Program-made: the position numbers and the translations under genes
Part shown: piece after piece, positions 52,224 through 60,410 of the stretch
Position numbering within the stretch: position 1 is the stretch's first letter
Layout: each line of letters starts with the position of its first letter
Assembly: GCA_016806145.1 (NCBI GenBank)
Contig: CP063167.1
Coordinates: 1,174,501 to 1,238,500 of the forward strand
DNA: 64,000 nucleotides
Reading direction: 5' to 3'
From: Variovorax paradoxus
Lineage (GTDB): Bacteria; Pseudomonadota; Gammaproteobacteria; Burkholderiales; Burkholderiaceae_C
Notes under the pieces: generated by a model
Database searches by the model: none
What the model saw: only the letters and a program-made list of their open reading frames with translations
Told to the model about the DNA's origin: nothing

Positions 52224-52450
52224 CGTAGAAATTCTGGTTGCTGCGTCGAAGCGACCATCCGCATCATGCAACTGGATTGGCTCTGGTACAGCAAGCGCTT
52301 GCTGATGCGGCCGCTGGGCGATCCTTCGTATTGCAACCCATGGTCGCTGCCAGCTTTCTGCGCCTGGATGCTCTGCACGTCGACGTCGTCTCTGCGCGTG
52401 GCACCCACGATGTTTCTCGATTGGCAGGCATTGCTTCTAGAGTTATGTGA
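52210..52450 (+). pseudogene. vapC: vapC toxin remnant (start codon lost, frameshifted)
   Basis: A PIN-toxin frame overlaps the vapB end. Where an ATG is expected the sequence has ATC, followed by LRPDVEILVAAS with the first PIN Asp. After about 13 codons the reading moves to the +1 frame, which continues SDHPHHATGLALVQQALADAAAGRSFVLQPMVAASFLRL, a typical VapC middle. The C-terminal half is then unrecognisable. Start loss, frameshift and truncation together make it a dead toxin. Confidence 0.75.
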
Positions 52451-52513
52451 AGCGAGATCTGGCGCTGAGCGTCGCATGCACTGCAGCTGTGAGGCCCGTC
52501 GGCCTCTGGTTCC

Positions 52514-53620
52514 TCACCGTGTTCGCGGTCCTTTGTCCGGGGCGACAGGCGCCAGGTCTGCACGGCCCTTCGCCTGCGCCTTCCAACGCTCTGCGAGCCA
52601 TCTCGCGTCGGTCTGCACTGCGGGCATGCTTTCGACAAAGCGATCGACCTCCGCTGCCAGTTTGGCCTCTCCCTGCCCGCGCAGTTGCTGGGCCGTGGTG
52701 CGCCAATCATGGAGGACTCCTTGTCGCGTGCGTTGCATCGCCTCGAGGCCGTGATCGATGACCTGCTCCTGGGTCCCGAGGAGACGCAGCACCTTCTCAA
52801 TTTTTGCTTGCAGCAAGGTAGAAGTTTTTGGCGCGCGGTGCCGATCCTTCTCCTCCGGCGGCCACTGAGCTGATGCTTGCAGCGCCTGCAGGCGGTGATG
52901 GACCGCGGTGCTGTAGGGAGTGCGCATCTGTCCTCGTACCTGCCTGGCTGTCGCATTGGCCGTGACGCCTTCTTCGCGCAGGAGCGCAGCGAACTGCTCG
53001 CGCCACTGTCTGAGCGTGGCTTTGTAGATGCACAGCCGCCTTGTTGGCTCGTACTCCTCTTCGCTTTTGACGACCAGATGCACATGCGGATGCGCCTGGT
53101 CGACATGCAAGGTCATGGCGTATCGGTGGCGCTGCCCGAAGTTCGTGCGTGCGAACAAGCGTGCCGCCCTCAGCAGCTTTTCCGGCTGTGTACCTTGCGG
53201 CATCGACAGCACAATGTTGTGCGCGACCTTGGGACGAGTGTCCGTTTGACCTTTGCGTGGCTTGGCTTTGTACTGACCTTTGCAGAGTTCCAACTGCCAG
53301 TCGCTTGCGAGTTCGCGAGCGGCGCTTCTTCCGTGATGAGTGCGTCCTTCGTCGTCTTCGATGGGAAGTTTTCCCTGCCGGCCGATGTAGTCCAGATGGA
53401 CTTGAACGCTGGAGGCGTCGCGTCCGCCACCGGTGATTTTCACCATCACCTCTGGCGCACGATCGACTGTGCGCCGGATCTGCGCGAGCTCGTCGGAACT
53501 GAAGCGCAAGATGCCGCCGGGCCCCTTGCGGCCATAGCTCACGATGTCCAACAACATATCGGGTGTGGCCCCGATCGGTGCGGCGCCTTGCCGACTGGCT
53601 TGCGCGTTTTTCGCGGGCAT
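52514..53620 (-). CDS. Relaxase/mobilization nuclease
   Basis: 368 residues from the ATG at 53620. A candidate nicking Tyr is Tyr79 in VHLDYIGRQGK, motif II is around NIVLSMPQGT and the metal-binding motif III is LHVDQAHPHVHLVVK (His172, His177, His179, His181), as in MOBP-type relaxases. The C-terminal third is a helical, basic region. It starts one base after the stop of the accessory-protein gene. No coupling protein or type IV secretion gene is present, so the element would need a helper for transfer. Confidence 0.88.
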   Translation of the reverse strand: MPAKNAQASRQGAAPIGATPDMLLDIVSYGRKGPGGILRFSSDELAQIRRTVDRAPEVMVKITGGGRDASSVQVHLDYIGRQGKLPIEDDEGRTHHGRSAARELASDWQLELCKGQYKAKPRKGQTDTRPKVAHNIVLSMPQGTQPEKLLRAARLFARTNFGQRHRYAMTLHVDQAHPHVHLVVKSEEEYEPTRRLCIYKATLRQWREQFAALLREEGVTANATARQVRGQMRTPYSTAVHHRLQALQASAQWPPEEKDRHRAPKTSTLLQAKIEKVLRLLGTQEQVIDHGLEAMQRTRQGVLHDWRTTAQQLRGQGEAKLAAEVDRFVESMPAVQTDARWLAERWKAQAKGRADLAPVAPDKGPRTR

Positions 53621-53621
53621 C

Positions 53622-54188
53622 TCAGGCCTGCGCGCCGGTTTCCCAGCAGATGAGGTTCCTGCGTACAACAGTCGCCGCCTCCTCGCGCGCGGCTTCCACC
53701 TGACTCCGAACCTCTGCAAGCACGCCGCCGAGCTCGGTGGCCACACCGAAGGAAGTGTTCGGCGTGCCGAACGCCTCTAGCTGCCGTCGTAGCGAGGCCA
53801 GGTGTGCGCAAAGAATCTTGAGCTGCGTCAGTTCGCAGGGGGGCGGGACCGCCGAGCGTCGCACATGATTGCGCACGAGCAGGACCAGATAGCTGCTGAG
53901 CTTCATGCCACAGGCATCGGCGCGCAGTGTTGCCAGGGCGCGGTCACCCGTTCGAAGGCGCAGTGCGACGCGAGGGAGCGCGGAGTCCTCCACGTCGGCC
54001 GCCGACGTTTCCTCTCTTTCAGGGCCATCCGGTTCGGCAGTGCTTGAACCCGTGAGAACCTCGTTGACCATACGAGCGAGCAGGTGAGCCTCGCAGAGGC
54101 CATGGAACGCAGCAAGGGCGGAAAACCTGGCCCGTGTTTCTGAGGGTACGCGGGTACGGATCACGCTGGAGCGATGGTTGGAGGTCAT
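53622..54188 (-). CDS. MobC-like relaxosome accessory protein
   Basis: 188 residues from the ATG at 54188 (MTSNHRSSVIRTRVPSETRARF). The N-terminal part and the later RVALRLRTGDRALATLRADACGMKLSSYLVLLVRNHVRR look like two ribbon-helix-helix units, followed by a MobC-style helical tail (LKILCAHLASLRRQLEAFG). It probably binds oriT and recruits the relaxase, whose gene follows after one base. No strong ribosome site was seen at this ATG. Confidence 0.7.
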   Translation of the reverse strand: MTSNHRSSVIRTRVPSETRARFSALAAFHGLCEAHLLARMVNEVLTGSSTAEPDGPEREETSAADVEDSALPRVALRLRTGDRALATLRADACGMKLSSYLVLLVRNHVRRSAVPPPCELTQLKILCAHLASLRRQLEAFGTPNTSFGVATELGGVLAEVRSQVEAAREEAATVVRRNLICWETGAQA

Positions 54189-54291
54189 GGAGCGGGACGG
54201 CGGTCGATAGGTCGGGTTGAACTCTATCGATTCGCGGTCGCCGGGCAAGGACTTTGCGGCCGGACTCTCGAAGCGTGCGCGCGGTGAAAAG

Positions 54292-54323
54292 CCCTCGCGC
54301 CAGCGACGTTGGCTGGCCGAGGG
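54292..54323. repeat. Large hairpin upstream of the mobilization genes (oriT candidate)
   Basis: CCCTCG-c-GCCAGC, a 7-base loop, then GCTGGC-CGAGGG: a 12-bp stem with one bulged base. It is 104 bases upstream of the accessory-protein gene, where an oriT would be expected. No nic consensus was recognised, so this is a candidate only. There is no T-tract immediately after it, which argues against a terminator. Confidence 0.45.
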
Positions 54324-54448
54324 ACCGAGGGTTTTCGAACTGATTTTTTGACAGCCGCCCGCTTTGAGACTTGTCAGAAATGGTAGCGGTTCCAAAATTC
54401 GTTCCCGCCCTAAGCTCGTGGCCTGAACGAGCTCCACGGATGCCCTGA

Positions 54449-54751
54449 ATGCCGAAAATCACCCACACTGCCGAGCAGCTGCAAGATCTGCTACTAGAGA
54501 GAATCAATCGAATCCCGAGTCTTCGAGGCGAAGACACGGATGTCAACAAAGGTGAGTTGATTTGGATGGAAGCCGGCGAGGCCAAGCTCAACGGGCTTGA
54601 TCCCTACGCCTACCTGCACGATGTGCTGGAGCGGTTGTCGACGCAGGCGGCCAACCGGATCGACGAACTTCTGCCGCATCGCTGGCGACCCTATCAGCCG
54701 GACGGGGACAAGATGCTTCGCGCCGACGGATACGAGGTCTCGAAGCATTGA
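54449..54751 (+). CDS. Small protein with an IS66-transposase-like C-terminus
   Basis: 100 residues. The N-terminus (MPKITHTAEQLQDLLLERINRIPSLRG) is not recognised. The C-terminal LNGLDPYAYLHDVLERLSTQAANRIDELLPHRWRP closely resembles the terminal segment of IS66-family TnpC transposases. This may be a chimera of a small accessory gene and an IS66 remnant, or a protein that merely shares this helical element. No IS66 ends or other tnp genes were seen nearby. Confidence 0.55.
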   Translation: MPKITHTAEQLQDLLLERINRIPSLRGEDTDVNKGELIWMEAGEAKLNGLDPYAYLHDVLERLSTQAANRIDELLPHRWRPYQPDGDKMLRADGYEVSKH

Positions 54752-54762
54752 CCAACGAAAGG

Positions 54763-55893
54763 CTACGCCAGCGTTCGAAGCGGCAGGCACATCGTGAAGA
54801 CGCATCCCTTGCCGGGCAAGTCTTGCACGGTCAACTGCCCACGGTCGGCTTCGACACTGCGCTGAGCGATGGATAGGCCCAATCCAAGTCCGCGCTTGTC
54901 GTTAAAGCCCTGCTGGAACGGCTTAAACATTGTGTCGACCCCACCTGCTGGAAGCCCGCCGCAGCAGTCTTCCACGCCGATGTTGATCCATCCACCGGAC
55001 GTATGCGCATGCAACGCAACCTCGGTGCTCGGCCGAGTGAACTTGAAGGCGTTCTGAAGCAAGTTACCAAGTGCCGCCAACAGCAATTCGCGGTTTCCTT
55101 CAACCGCAAGATTGGCGTCCACTTCGGCAACCCGGAGTGTGCAACCCGTGTCGGTTGCATAGAGCTCGGCAACGCGGCCGGCATCGGCTAAGAAGGTGGC
55201 AAGGGAAAAGATGCGCGGATGCAAGGGCGCGCGCGCCGCGTCGCGGACGGCTGCCAACGAATGGTCGATCAAACTCTCCATCGAGCCAAGGCTGCGCTTT
55301 AGCACCGCACCGGTAGAACCACCAACGGGAAGCCTGCCCGACTCCAAAGCTGCGAACGCGAGCTTGGCTACGTGCAAGTGGTTGCGCAACTCGTGTGCGA
55401 GAAAGCCCAGCCGCTGGTTCTCCTCCTCGGCTTGTCTTCTTGCCACTTCCAGGTCGCGCTGGGCAGCGAACTCGGTCACCGCGTCGGCAATCGCATTGTC
55501 CAGACAGCGGTTTAACGTGCGGAACTGCTCGACTGAAAACGGGGCGTCCCGCTCGACGGCTAGATCAGTGATGGCCTGGCACAGGTCCCCATAGTCATGA
55601 ACGACTTGGTCAACTGTGTAGCCAATCCCCAGCAGCTCCCCACCGTGGACGGTTGCCGAAACTCCCATCTCCGAGAGCGCCGCCGCGTCGCCTCCTGACG
55701 GACCGGATATGCGGAGACCGCCAGCGGCGTCACCGTCATCTTCGGCCGCAAGCGTGCGCGTCAGTTGGTCGAGAAACATCGGGATGCCATTCGACAACTG
55801 CTCACGGGTGGCACCCCGCGCAGGCCGCAGCGCAACCTTGTCCTTGCATCGTTGAATGAGTTCGTCGCGATTGTTCAGCAGGAAGCCACGCAT
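54763..55893 (-). CDS. Sensor histidine kinase with RsbRD-like N-terminus
   Basis: 376 residues from the ATG at 55893 (MRGFLLNNRDELIQRC). The helical N-terminal domain (about 1-150, DELIQRCKDKVA, YTVDQVVHDYGDLCQAITDLA) resembles the RsbRD-type sensor domain. The phosphoacceptor helix has FLAHELRNHLHVA, and the ATPase domain has LGNLLQNAFKFTRP and RGLGLGLSIAQRSVEADRGQL. No membrane segment, so cytosolic. No response regulator gene is adjacent. It converges on the small IS66-like gene. Confidence 0.9.
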   Translation of the reverse strand: MRGFLLNNRDELIQRCKDKVALRPARGATREQLSNGIPMFLDQLTRTLAAEDDGDAAGGLRISGPSGGDAAALSEMGVSATVHGGELLGIGYTVDQVVHDYGDLCQAITDLAVERDAPFSVEQFRTLNRCLDNAIADAVTEFAAQRDLEVARRQAEEENQRLGFLAHELRNHLHVAKLAFAALESGRLPVGGSTGAVLKRSLGSMESLIDHSLAAVRDAARAPLHPRIFSLATFLADAGRVAELYATDTGCTLRVAEVDANLAVEGNRELLLAALGNLLQNAFKFTRPSTEVALHAHTSGGWINIGVEDCCGGLPAGGVDTMFKPFQQGFNDKRGLGLGLSIAQRSVEADRGQLTVQDLPGKGCVFTMCLPLRTLA

Positions 55894-56920
55894 ATGGATC
55901 GCTCCAGCATGCTGCGGCGTAGCGCCGGTCGCAGCGGGGTGATGGCGGAATCGTCTCGCGTCGCTTGAGAGACAAAGTATGCGCCAAAGCCCAGCGGCCT
56001 TGGCTCGGCAGTGGCCTCCAGAAGCAAAGAAGCGCTTCTGAAACTCAACATGCCTTCGCCGGACGCTTACGAAGACTTTCCCTCCGTTCAGGCTGATGCT
56101 TTGTCTGTCCCAGACGGTCAGCAACTGCGGCTTTAGATTCCACACATGTCTTGCCGAGTCCGTGTCAGCCGGAATACAGCCCTGCTGGGCGTGTACATGA
56201 CGGAAAAGCACGGCAGGCGTGCTTAGCAAATCAAGTACCGGTTGCGTGACCTGCAGCCAGCGCGATGACGGTCAGCCGTTGGAGCATTTCCGGCGTGGCC
56301 AGCCACGTGCCCTCAAGCGCGCCACCCACCTAGGCAACAAGCTCGTGCAGTGGGTTGTCGTTCTACATCAGTTCGAAAACGGCGTGCTGTGCTGGAGGAC
56401 TCTGGCCAGTCCCCATCCCATGCGTTGCAGCTGTTGCCATCCTGCTTCGGTTGGATCACTGGCGCTCGGTGAGTGAGCGTCCGACCGCGCGACGCTAACC
56501 GATTCTCTGAGTCAGTCCGATCCAAGTTACTAGCCATTCGACAACAGATCCTCGCAGCGTGACATACCGCCCCGATTCGACCGCCAGGAGCTTCTCCGGC
56601 TACATCGTCAGCGTGCCATCGCATGGATGGGGACGACTGACCCGATGCTCGCCGCGCGTTGCGTTGCGTTGCGCCAAGACGCACTACGGAACGCCAGTCA
56701 ACCCTAGCGGCTAGTACGCCGTGGCCATCTTCGATCGGAGGCAGGCGCCATCGGACGTTCGCGTTGCGCGCAGTTAAACCTTCACCATTTCCGTTTTTGC
56801 GCTATTGACGAAGGGTCGCTCTTGCATCTATCGATGGGCTCGCGGCCTCGCGACCGGGTGCTTAGCGCGGGACTTCGATTTCCCCCAAGGCCGAACGCGG
56901 GAGTGCTTGAGCCTGTCAGG
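55894..56920. other. Long region without recognised genes
   Basis: 1,027 bases. Frames on both strands show no ribosome sites, conserved motifs or good composition, and there are no tRNA-like structures. It may be decayed mobile DNA. Confidence 0.45.
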
Positions 56921-57097
56921 CTAACTGGCAGCAGGAAGGCGCAACAATCTTCGAAGCTGCAATTGCAAGGCTTCCACCAGATCGTACGCTTCCAAATAGC
57001 TCTCACTGATCCCTGTCCGCCTCCATGCTTCGCAGTCCATGACGGCCTTGGAGATCCGCTCCTCCAAAGTGGCAATCGTTTCTTCTTCATTCGCCAT
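56921..57097 (-). CDS. Very small hypothetical protein with strong ribosome site
   Basis: 58 residues: MANEEETIATLEERISKAVM, then a run containing SYLEAYDLVEALQLQLRRLLRLPAAS before TAG. AAGGAGG lies 8 bases upstream of the ATG, the best ribosome site of this region. The sequence is acidic at the start and basic amphipathic helix at the end. No family recognised. It could be an antitoxin-like or regulatory peptide; nothing in the sequence decides this. Confidence 0.65.
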   Translation of the reverse strand: MANEEETIATLEERISKAVMDCEAWRRTGISESYLEAYDLVEALQLQLRRLLRLPAAS

Positions 57098-57225
57098 GTG
57101 AAAACCTCCTTCGGCTCAGCACCGTCCCAGATTGTGTTCTCAAACAAAGCGGCGTATAACATTTATCACTTACTAGTGGGAGAAGCGTGCACCTGCTGTC
57201 GGTCAAGATTGAAATAACTTGACGC

Positions 57226-57417
57226 TCACTGCCGACGGACATCTTTAAGGCGCCTTGGTCGGCCCAACTGAGGCCGTTTTGCGGGCCTGGGGTAGCCCAC
57301 CGGCGGATTTATAGTTTTGCGGACCCGTTCGCATTCAGCCTCCCAAGCAACTTGCGCAGTGAGCCGAGCTTGCAGTTCTGAGCCCCCATGCATGTGGGCA
57401 TGCTCCGTCGCGAACAA
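57226..57417 (-). CDS. Hypothetical small protein (doubtful)
   Basis: 63 codons from a TTG at 57417 (LFATEHAHMHGGSELQARLTAQVAWEAECERVRKT), or fewer from the ATG at 57393. The middle looks like an amphipathic helix and the C-terminus is Arg/Pro-rich. There is no clear ribosome site. Recorded because its composition is better than that of neighbouring frames. Confidence 0.3.
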   Translation of the reverse strand: MFATEHAHMHGGSELQARLTAQVAWEAECERVRKTINPPVGYPRPAKRPQLGRPRRLKDVRRQ

Positions 57418-57549
57418 CTCATGTCGCGAAGTTCTTTTTATGAACGCGACTTTACAACCTCGTAGGAGTGCGCTTCTTTCATCTGAGAGCTTGACTTCTA
57501 CGGAAGTTGGCCGCCACTGAGCGCCAAGCGCGCAGCGGTAAATAGTGAA

Positions 57550-57819
57550 TCACGGCCTTCGCCCTCTTGCACCCATTGGATCAGCGAATGAAGGCATGGC
57601 AAGCTCTTGCGAGCGTGGTCCCTGCGTCTGGTCTTCGGTCAAGGCGAGAAGGGCGCGCGAACCTTGTCTCCAGGCATCGATCCACATGTCGTAGCCTTCC
57701 TTACTGGAAGACAGCTCCGCCCAGGTATAGGCATCGGTGCCTTCCTCCATGAGCACCCAATGGAAGTGACCGGGGTCAGGTTCGTCGACATGCAGCGAAA
57801 TACGACGCAGAGGGTTCAC
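57550..57819 (-). CDS. Hypothetical protein coupled to DUF3606 gene
   Basis: 89 residues with a plausible folded core (RISLHVDEPDPGHFHWVLMEEGTDAYTWAELSSSKEGYDMWIDAWRQGS) and a disordered tail. Its ATG overlaps the stop of the DUF3606 gene (ATGA), which supports translation as a pair. No family recognised. Confidence 0.7.
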   Translation of the reverse strand: MNPLRRISLHVDEPDPGHFHWVLMEEGTDAYTWAELSSSKEGYDMWIDAWRQGSRALLALTEDQTQGPRSQELAMPSFADPMGARGRRP

Positions 57820-57998
57820 CAGCGCCTCCCGGCAAGGAATTTACGGACCCTGTCCGCCGAGTTGCCTACAGCCTTGATGGCATCGCGCAGTTGGGTTTCT
57901 GTGCACTGCAAGCTCTCGGTCCAGGCTCTAACTTCGTATTCCTCGCCCAGCGAAATCAGTTTTCGGTCGAGGCCAGTTTTCTTGGTGTCGTCAGACAT
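57816..57998 (-). CDS. DUF3606 domain protein
   Basis: 60 residues: MSDDTKKTGLDRKLISLGEEYEVRAW, then CTETQLRDAIKAVGNSADRVRKFLAGRRW. The D-R-K-x-I and E-YE-x-R-x-W positions and the helical second half match DUF3606, a short domain common in proteobacteria and of unknown function. It is the first gene of a two-gene unit. Confidence 0.82.
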   Translation of the reverse strand: MSDDTKKTGLDRKLISLGEEYEVRAWTESLQCTETQLRDAIKAVGNSADRVRKFLAGRRW

Positions 57999-58327
57999 CG
58001 ATGCTTCCTGTATTTGGATACAGGGAGCTTTTCCGGGATCGATGTTCGGTCAAAAGTAGGCCGAGGCCGGCAAACGACCGACTCAAAGGACTGACGGCTA
58101 GCAGCGCGCAGTCATGTTGCCTGGCGCCCGCGACGCCCATGTCCGTAGTTCGGCTGCAGGTGGTCAGATACTGGAAGAGAAAGGCACACGTTTCGAAGTT
58201 TTCCACAAGCCGGACGGCGCGGTCGGCGAAAGGCGAGGCTTCTAAATCTCTTCAAGAGACAGGTGCCGCCGTGCCGATTGCGTGGGCTGGCCCGGTCCCT
58301 TGGGCCGTGAGCACGGCGGTAGTCCTC

Positions 58328-58546
58328 AGGCTTGCACAGCATCTTCTTCGGCCTCAGGCGCACCGCCTTCACCAGCGGGATCTGCCGCCATCAGGTTGGC
58401 TGTGGGCAACTCGATCGTCTTCCTCGCCTCGTGCACGCATGTCAGCCAGCGCGCGAAGGTTGCTCTTCGAGCGGGACGACGGACCGCTTGTCGGAAATCA
58501 CCTGCCCGGTCTTTCGATCGATCTCGGTCTTATGCATGCGCGACAT
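58328..58546 (-). pseudogene. Possible frameshifted small gene
   Basis: From the ATG at 58546 the frame reads MSRMHKTEIDRKTGQVISDK then RSVVPLEEQ. A shift of one base lets it continue ATFARWLTCVHEARKTIELPTANLMAAD and on to a stop near 58328. Each half looks more protein-like than the alternatives, which suggests a small gene of about 70 residues with one frameshift. No family is known to me, so this is tentative. Confidence 0.3.
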
Positions 58547-59225
58547 CAAAGGAGGAGGCTCGAAAGAACTATCAGTGCTGCGCGATCGTGATCGGTAGGC
58601 CGGGGGGCGGCTGTCCGGGGGACGAGGGCCCTGGCTTGAAGACACCACGCGTGGATAGCCGTTGGCCGCGCAATTGTGACTGCGCGCTACAGAGCCGAGT
58701 TGTCCGACTAAGGATGGCCCCACAGCCCCGCAGCCGACATCAGCAGCACGTAAAAGCCATAGGGGGAGCGTCAGGGGCGTGGGGACCGAATCGCGCATGG
58801 CACTGAAGATTTCAATACCGACAAGCCGCGACGATGTTCTCGTGTCTGTCAGGGCCACGATCCCTGCGGGCCGTCGGTTCGTCCGCCGTAACGTCGCGGC
58901 CTATAGGCCGCTGGCAGTAGAAGCAAAGCCCGCGCTTCGCGCGACAGGCGTAGTAGCGAAGAATCAGACAACGAGCTCCCCGCATGCACGAACTCCTAGG
59001 GTTGAACTTGGAAGTCCCCGGGTTCGCTTGTGCGCAGAGCGGGGGCCGGGCATCGCGCTTACCGGCGGGTGATGCCACGAGGCATCACGGCCGGACAGTC
59101 GTCCGAGCGTTGGAACTTTTACGTCGAAAAGAATCTCGAGGCACCTTGAATCCATGTTCCACGCAGGGACCGTGCACCCCGGTGCTACTTGCCCTTCCCC
59201 ACTTTGGCGCGGCCGAGTGCGGAGA

Positions 59226-59425
59226 TTCTTCGTCGTCGGAATAAGCGACGGCGAGACCGTCACCGCGCGCTGCGGCGCCGCGGGAAGCTGCGCGCCGGTG
59301 AAGGTACGCCTCTGCGGCAAGGACACGCCCGAACAGCGGCAGCCTTTCGGGGACGCGCGAAGCAGGCGAGGTCCGACCTTGCCTACATCAGTGCAGCGAC
59401 TGTCGAAGTGCAAGCGGCTGAGTTG
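59226..59425 (+). pseudogene. Staphylococcal-nuclease-like (thermonuclease) remnant
   Basis: One frame reads VVGISDGETVTARCG, then VKVRLCGKDTPEQRQPFG, corresponding to the SNase motifs GxxDGDT and VRLxGxDAPE. Immediately after, a one-base deletion moves the continuation (RAKQARSDLAY, then AATVEVQAAE) to another frame. The N-terminal signal region and the second half of the nuclease are missing. The catalytic Arg-Leu and Asp-Pro-Glu motifs survive, but the gene is broken. Confidence 0.75.
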
Positions 59426-59594
59426 ACCCTGCGTTCCATAGCACCATGAATCGCTGGTTGGCCTCCAGCTTGAGCTCGGCCAACTCATTCAAAGCACTCA
59501 ATGAAGCTCCCCCGCGGATCTGACGCACCGCCTCGTGCAAGAGGTTCTCGGAGACTGCCCACGCCTCAAAGAGACCTTCATCGATTCGTGCCAT
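59388..59594 (-). CDS. Hypothetical small protein
   Basis: 68 residues from the ATG at 59594, with aaaggaga 6-7 bases upstream. The sequence MARIDEGLFEAWAVSENLLHEAVRQIRGGASLSALNELAELKLEANQRFMVLWN is largely helical and Cys-free. It overlaps the end of the nuclease remnant on the other strand. No family recognised. Confidence 0.65.
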   Translation of the reverse strand: MARIDEGLFEAWAVSENLLHEAVRQIRGGASLSALNELAELKLEANQRFMVLWNAGSTQPLALRQSLH

Positions 59595-60001
59595 CGCTAT
59601 CTCCTTTCCACGGTGGATGAACTCGTGGCAGGCAGCCACGCCCGCTGGAATCCTAAAGCAGTACAAGCAGACTTTGCAACGGCTCGCTCAGCCTCGCCCT
59701 CCTCGAAACCCAGGATGTACATGCCAACGCCAACCCGCTAGGCAAGACGGGAGGTGCATCCGCTCGACCCCATCGATGGCGGACCAGAAGCTGATCTGAG
59801 CGCCGGCCCGCACCGAGAGCACTCGCCCTGGTGCGTCGACGACCGCGATGGGCATTGCGCGCTCGACGACGCGTTCACTGCGTGCACCAACCTGCCATGG
59901 GCTCACTGGCGCAGATGCAGAGCATCGCCTAAATGTGACGCTGACGTTGCTCTGTGTGCAACGCACCGGCAATTCGAAGATGTTGTGATGACCAGTGCAA
60001 G
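59595..60001. other. Intergenic region
   Basis: 407 bases. A minus-strand frame (59688-59972) is open but has no ribosome site or recognisable protein. No terminator hairpin was identified for the amino-acid operon that ends at 60002. Confidence 0.4.
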
Positions 60002-60388
60002 CTAGCGTACGCTGTCCAGCGCCAATATGGCGTCGACCTCGATGTCAAAGATGCTAAAGCTAGACTGGACTAAGGTCCTGGCTGGTGATGGGGAACCGAC
60101 GTAGTTCGCGTAGATCTCATCGAAGGCCTGTGCGTTTGCCATGTCTTTGAGGAACACGCCAACCTTTACTGCATCGCGCAGGCTTGAACCTGCTGCATTC
60201 GCGGCCGCCTCAAGGTTGTCGAGCGCCATCCTTGCCTGCACGACGAAGGGCTTGTCCCCATGCCTCACGCTGTAGCGGTCGCGCGGTGTTTGGCCTGAGA
60301 GAAATACGAGATGGCCTGCTTGCATTGCCACGCTATAGGTGCCGGCGGGCGGCGGTGCCGATTCGCTCTTGAAGGTTTTTCTGATCAT
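60002..60388 (-). CDS. RidA/YjgF family imine deaminase
   Basis: 128 residues with the RidA fold and the conserved Arg in SPARTLVQSSF, with GQTPRD early and AGSSLRDAVKVGVFLKDM in the middle. RidA proteins hydrolyse reactive enamine/imine intermediates such as 2-aminoacrylate, made by PLP-dependent dehydratases. It is the last gene of the operon with the aminotransferase (22-base gap) and the serine/threonine dehydratase-like enzyme, exactly the source of such intermediates. Confidence 0.92.
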   Translation of the reverse strand: MIRKTFKSESAPPPAGTYSVAMQAGHLVFLSGQTPRDRYSVRHGDKPFVVQARMALDNLEAAANAAGSSLRDAVKVGVFLKDMANAQAFDEIYANYVGSPSPARTLVQSSFSIFDIEVDAILALDSVR

Positions 60389-60410
60389 GGCGTGGGCGTC
60401 AGGTGGATCA

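Noticed and set aside
58168..58245. Short peptide ILEEKGTRFEVFHKPDGAV resembling the end of a protein
   Set aside because: No start codon in frame and no recognised family; too short to call a remnant.
59688..59972. 94-codon minus-strand frame beside RidA
   Set aside because: No ribosome site or recognisable domain; composition poor.
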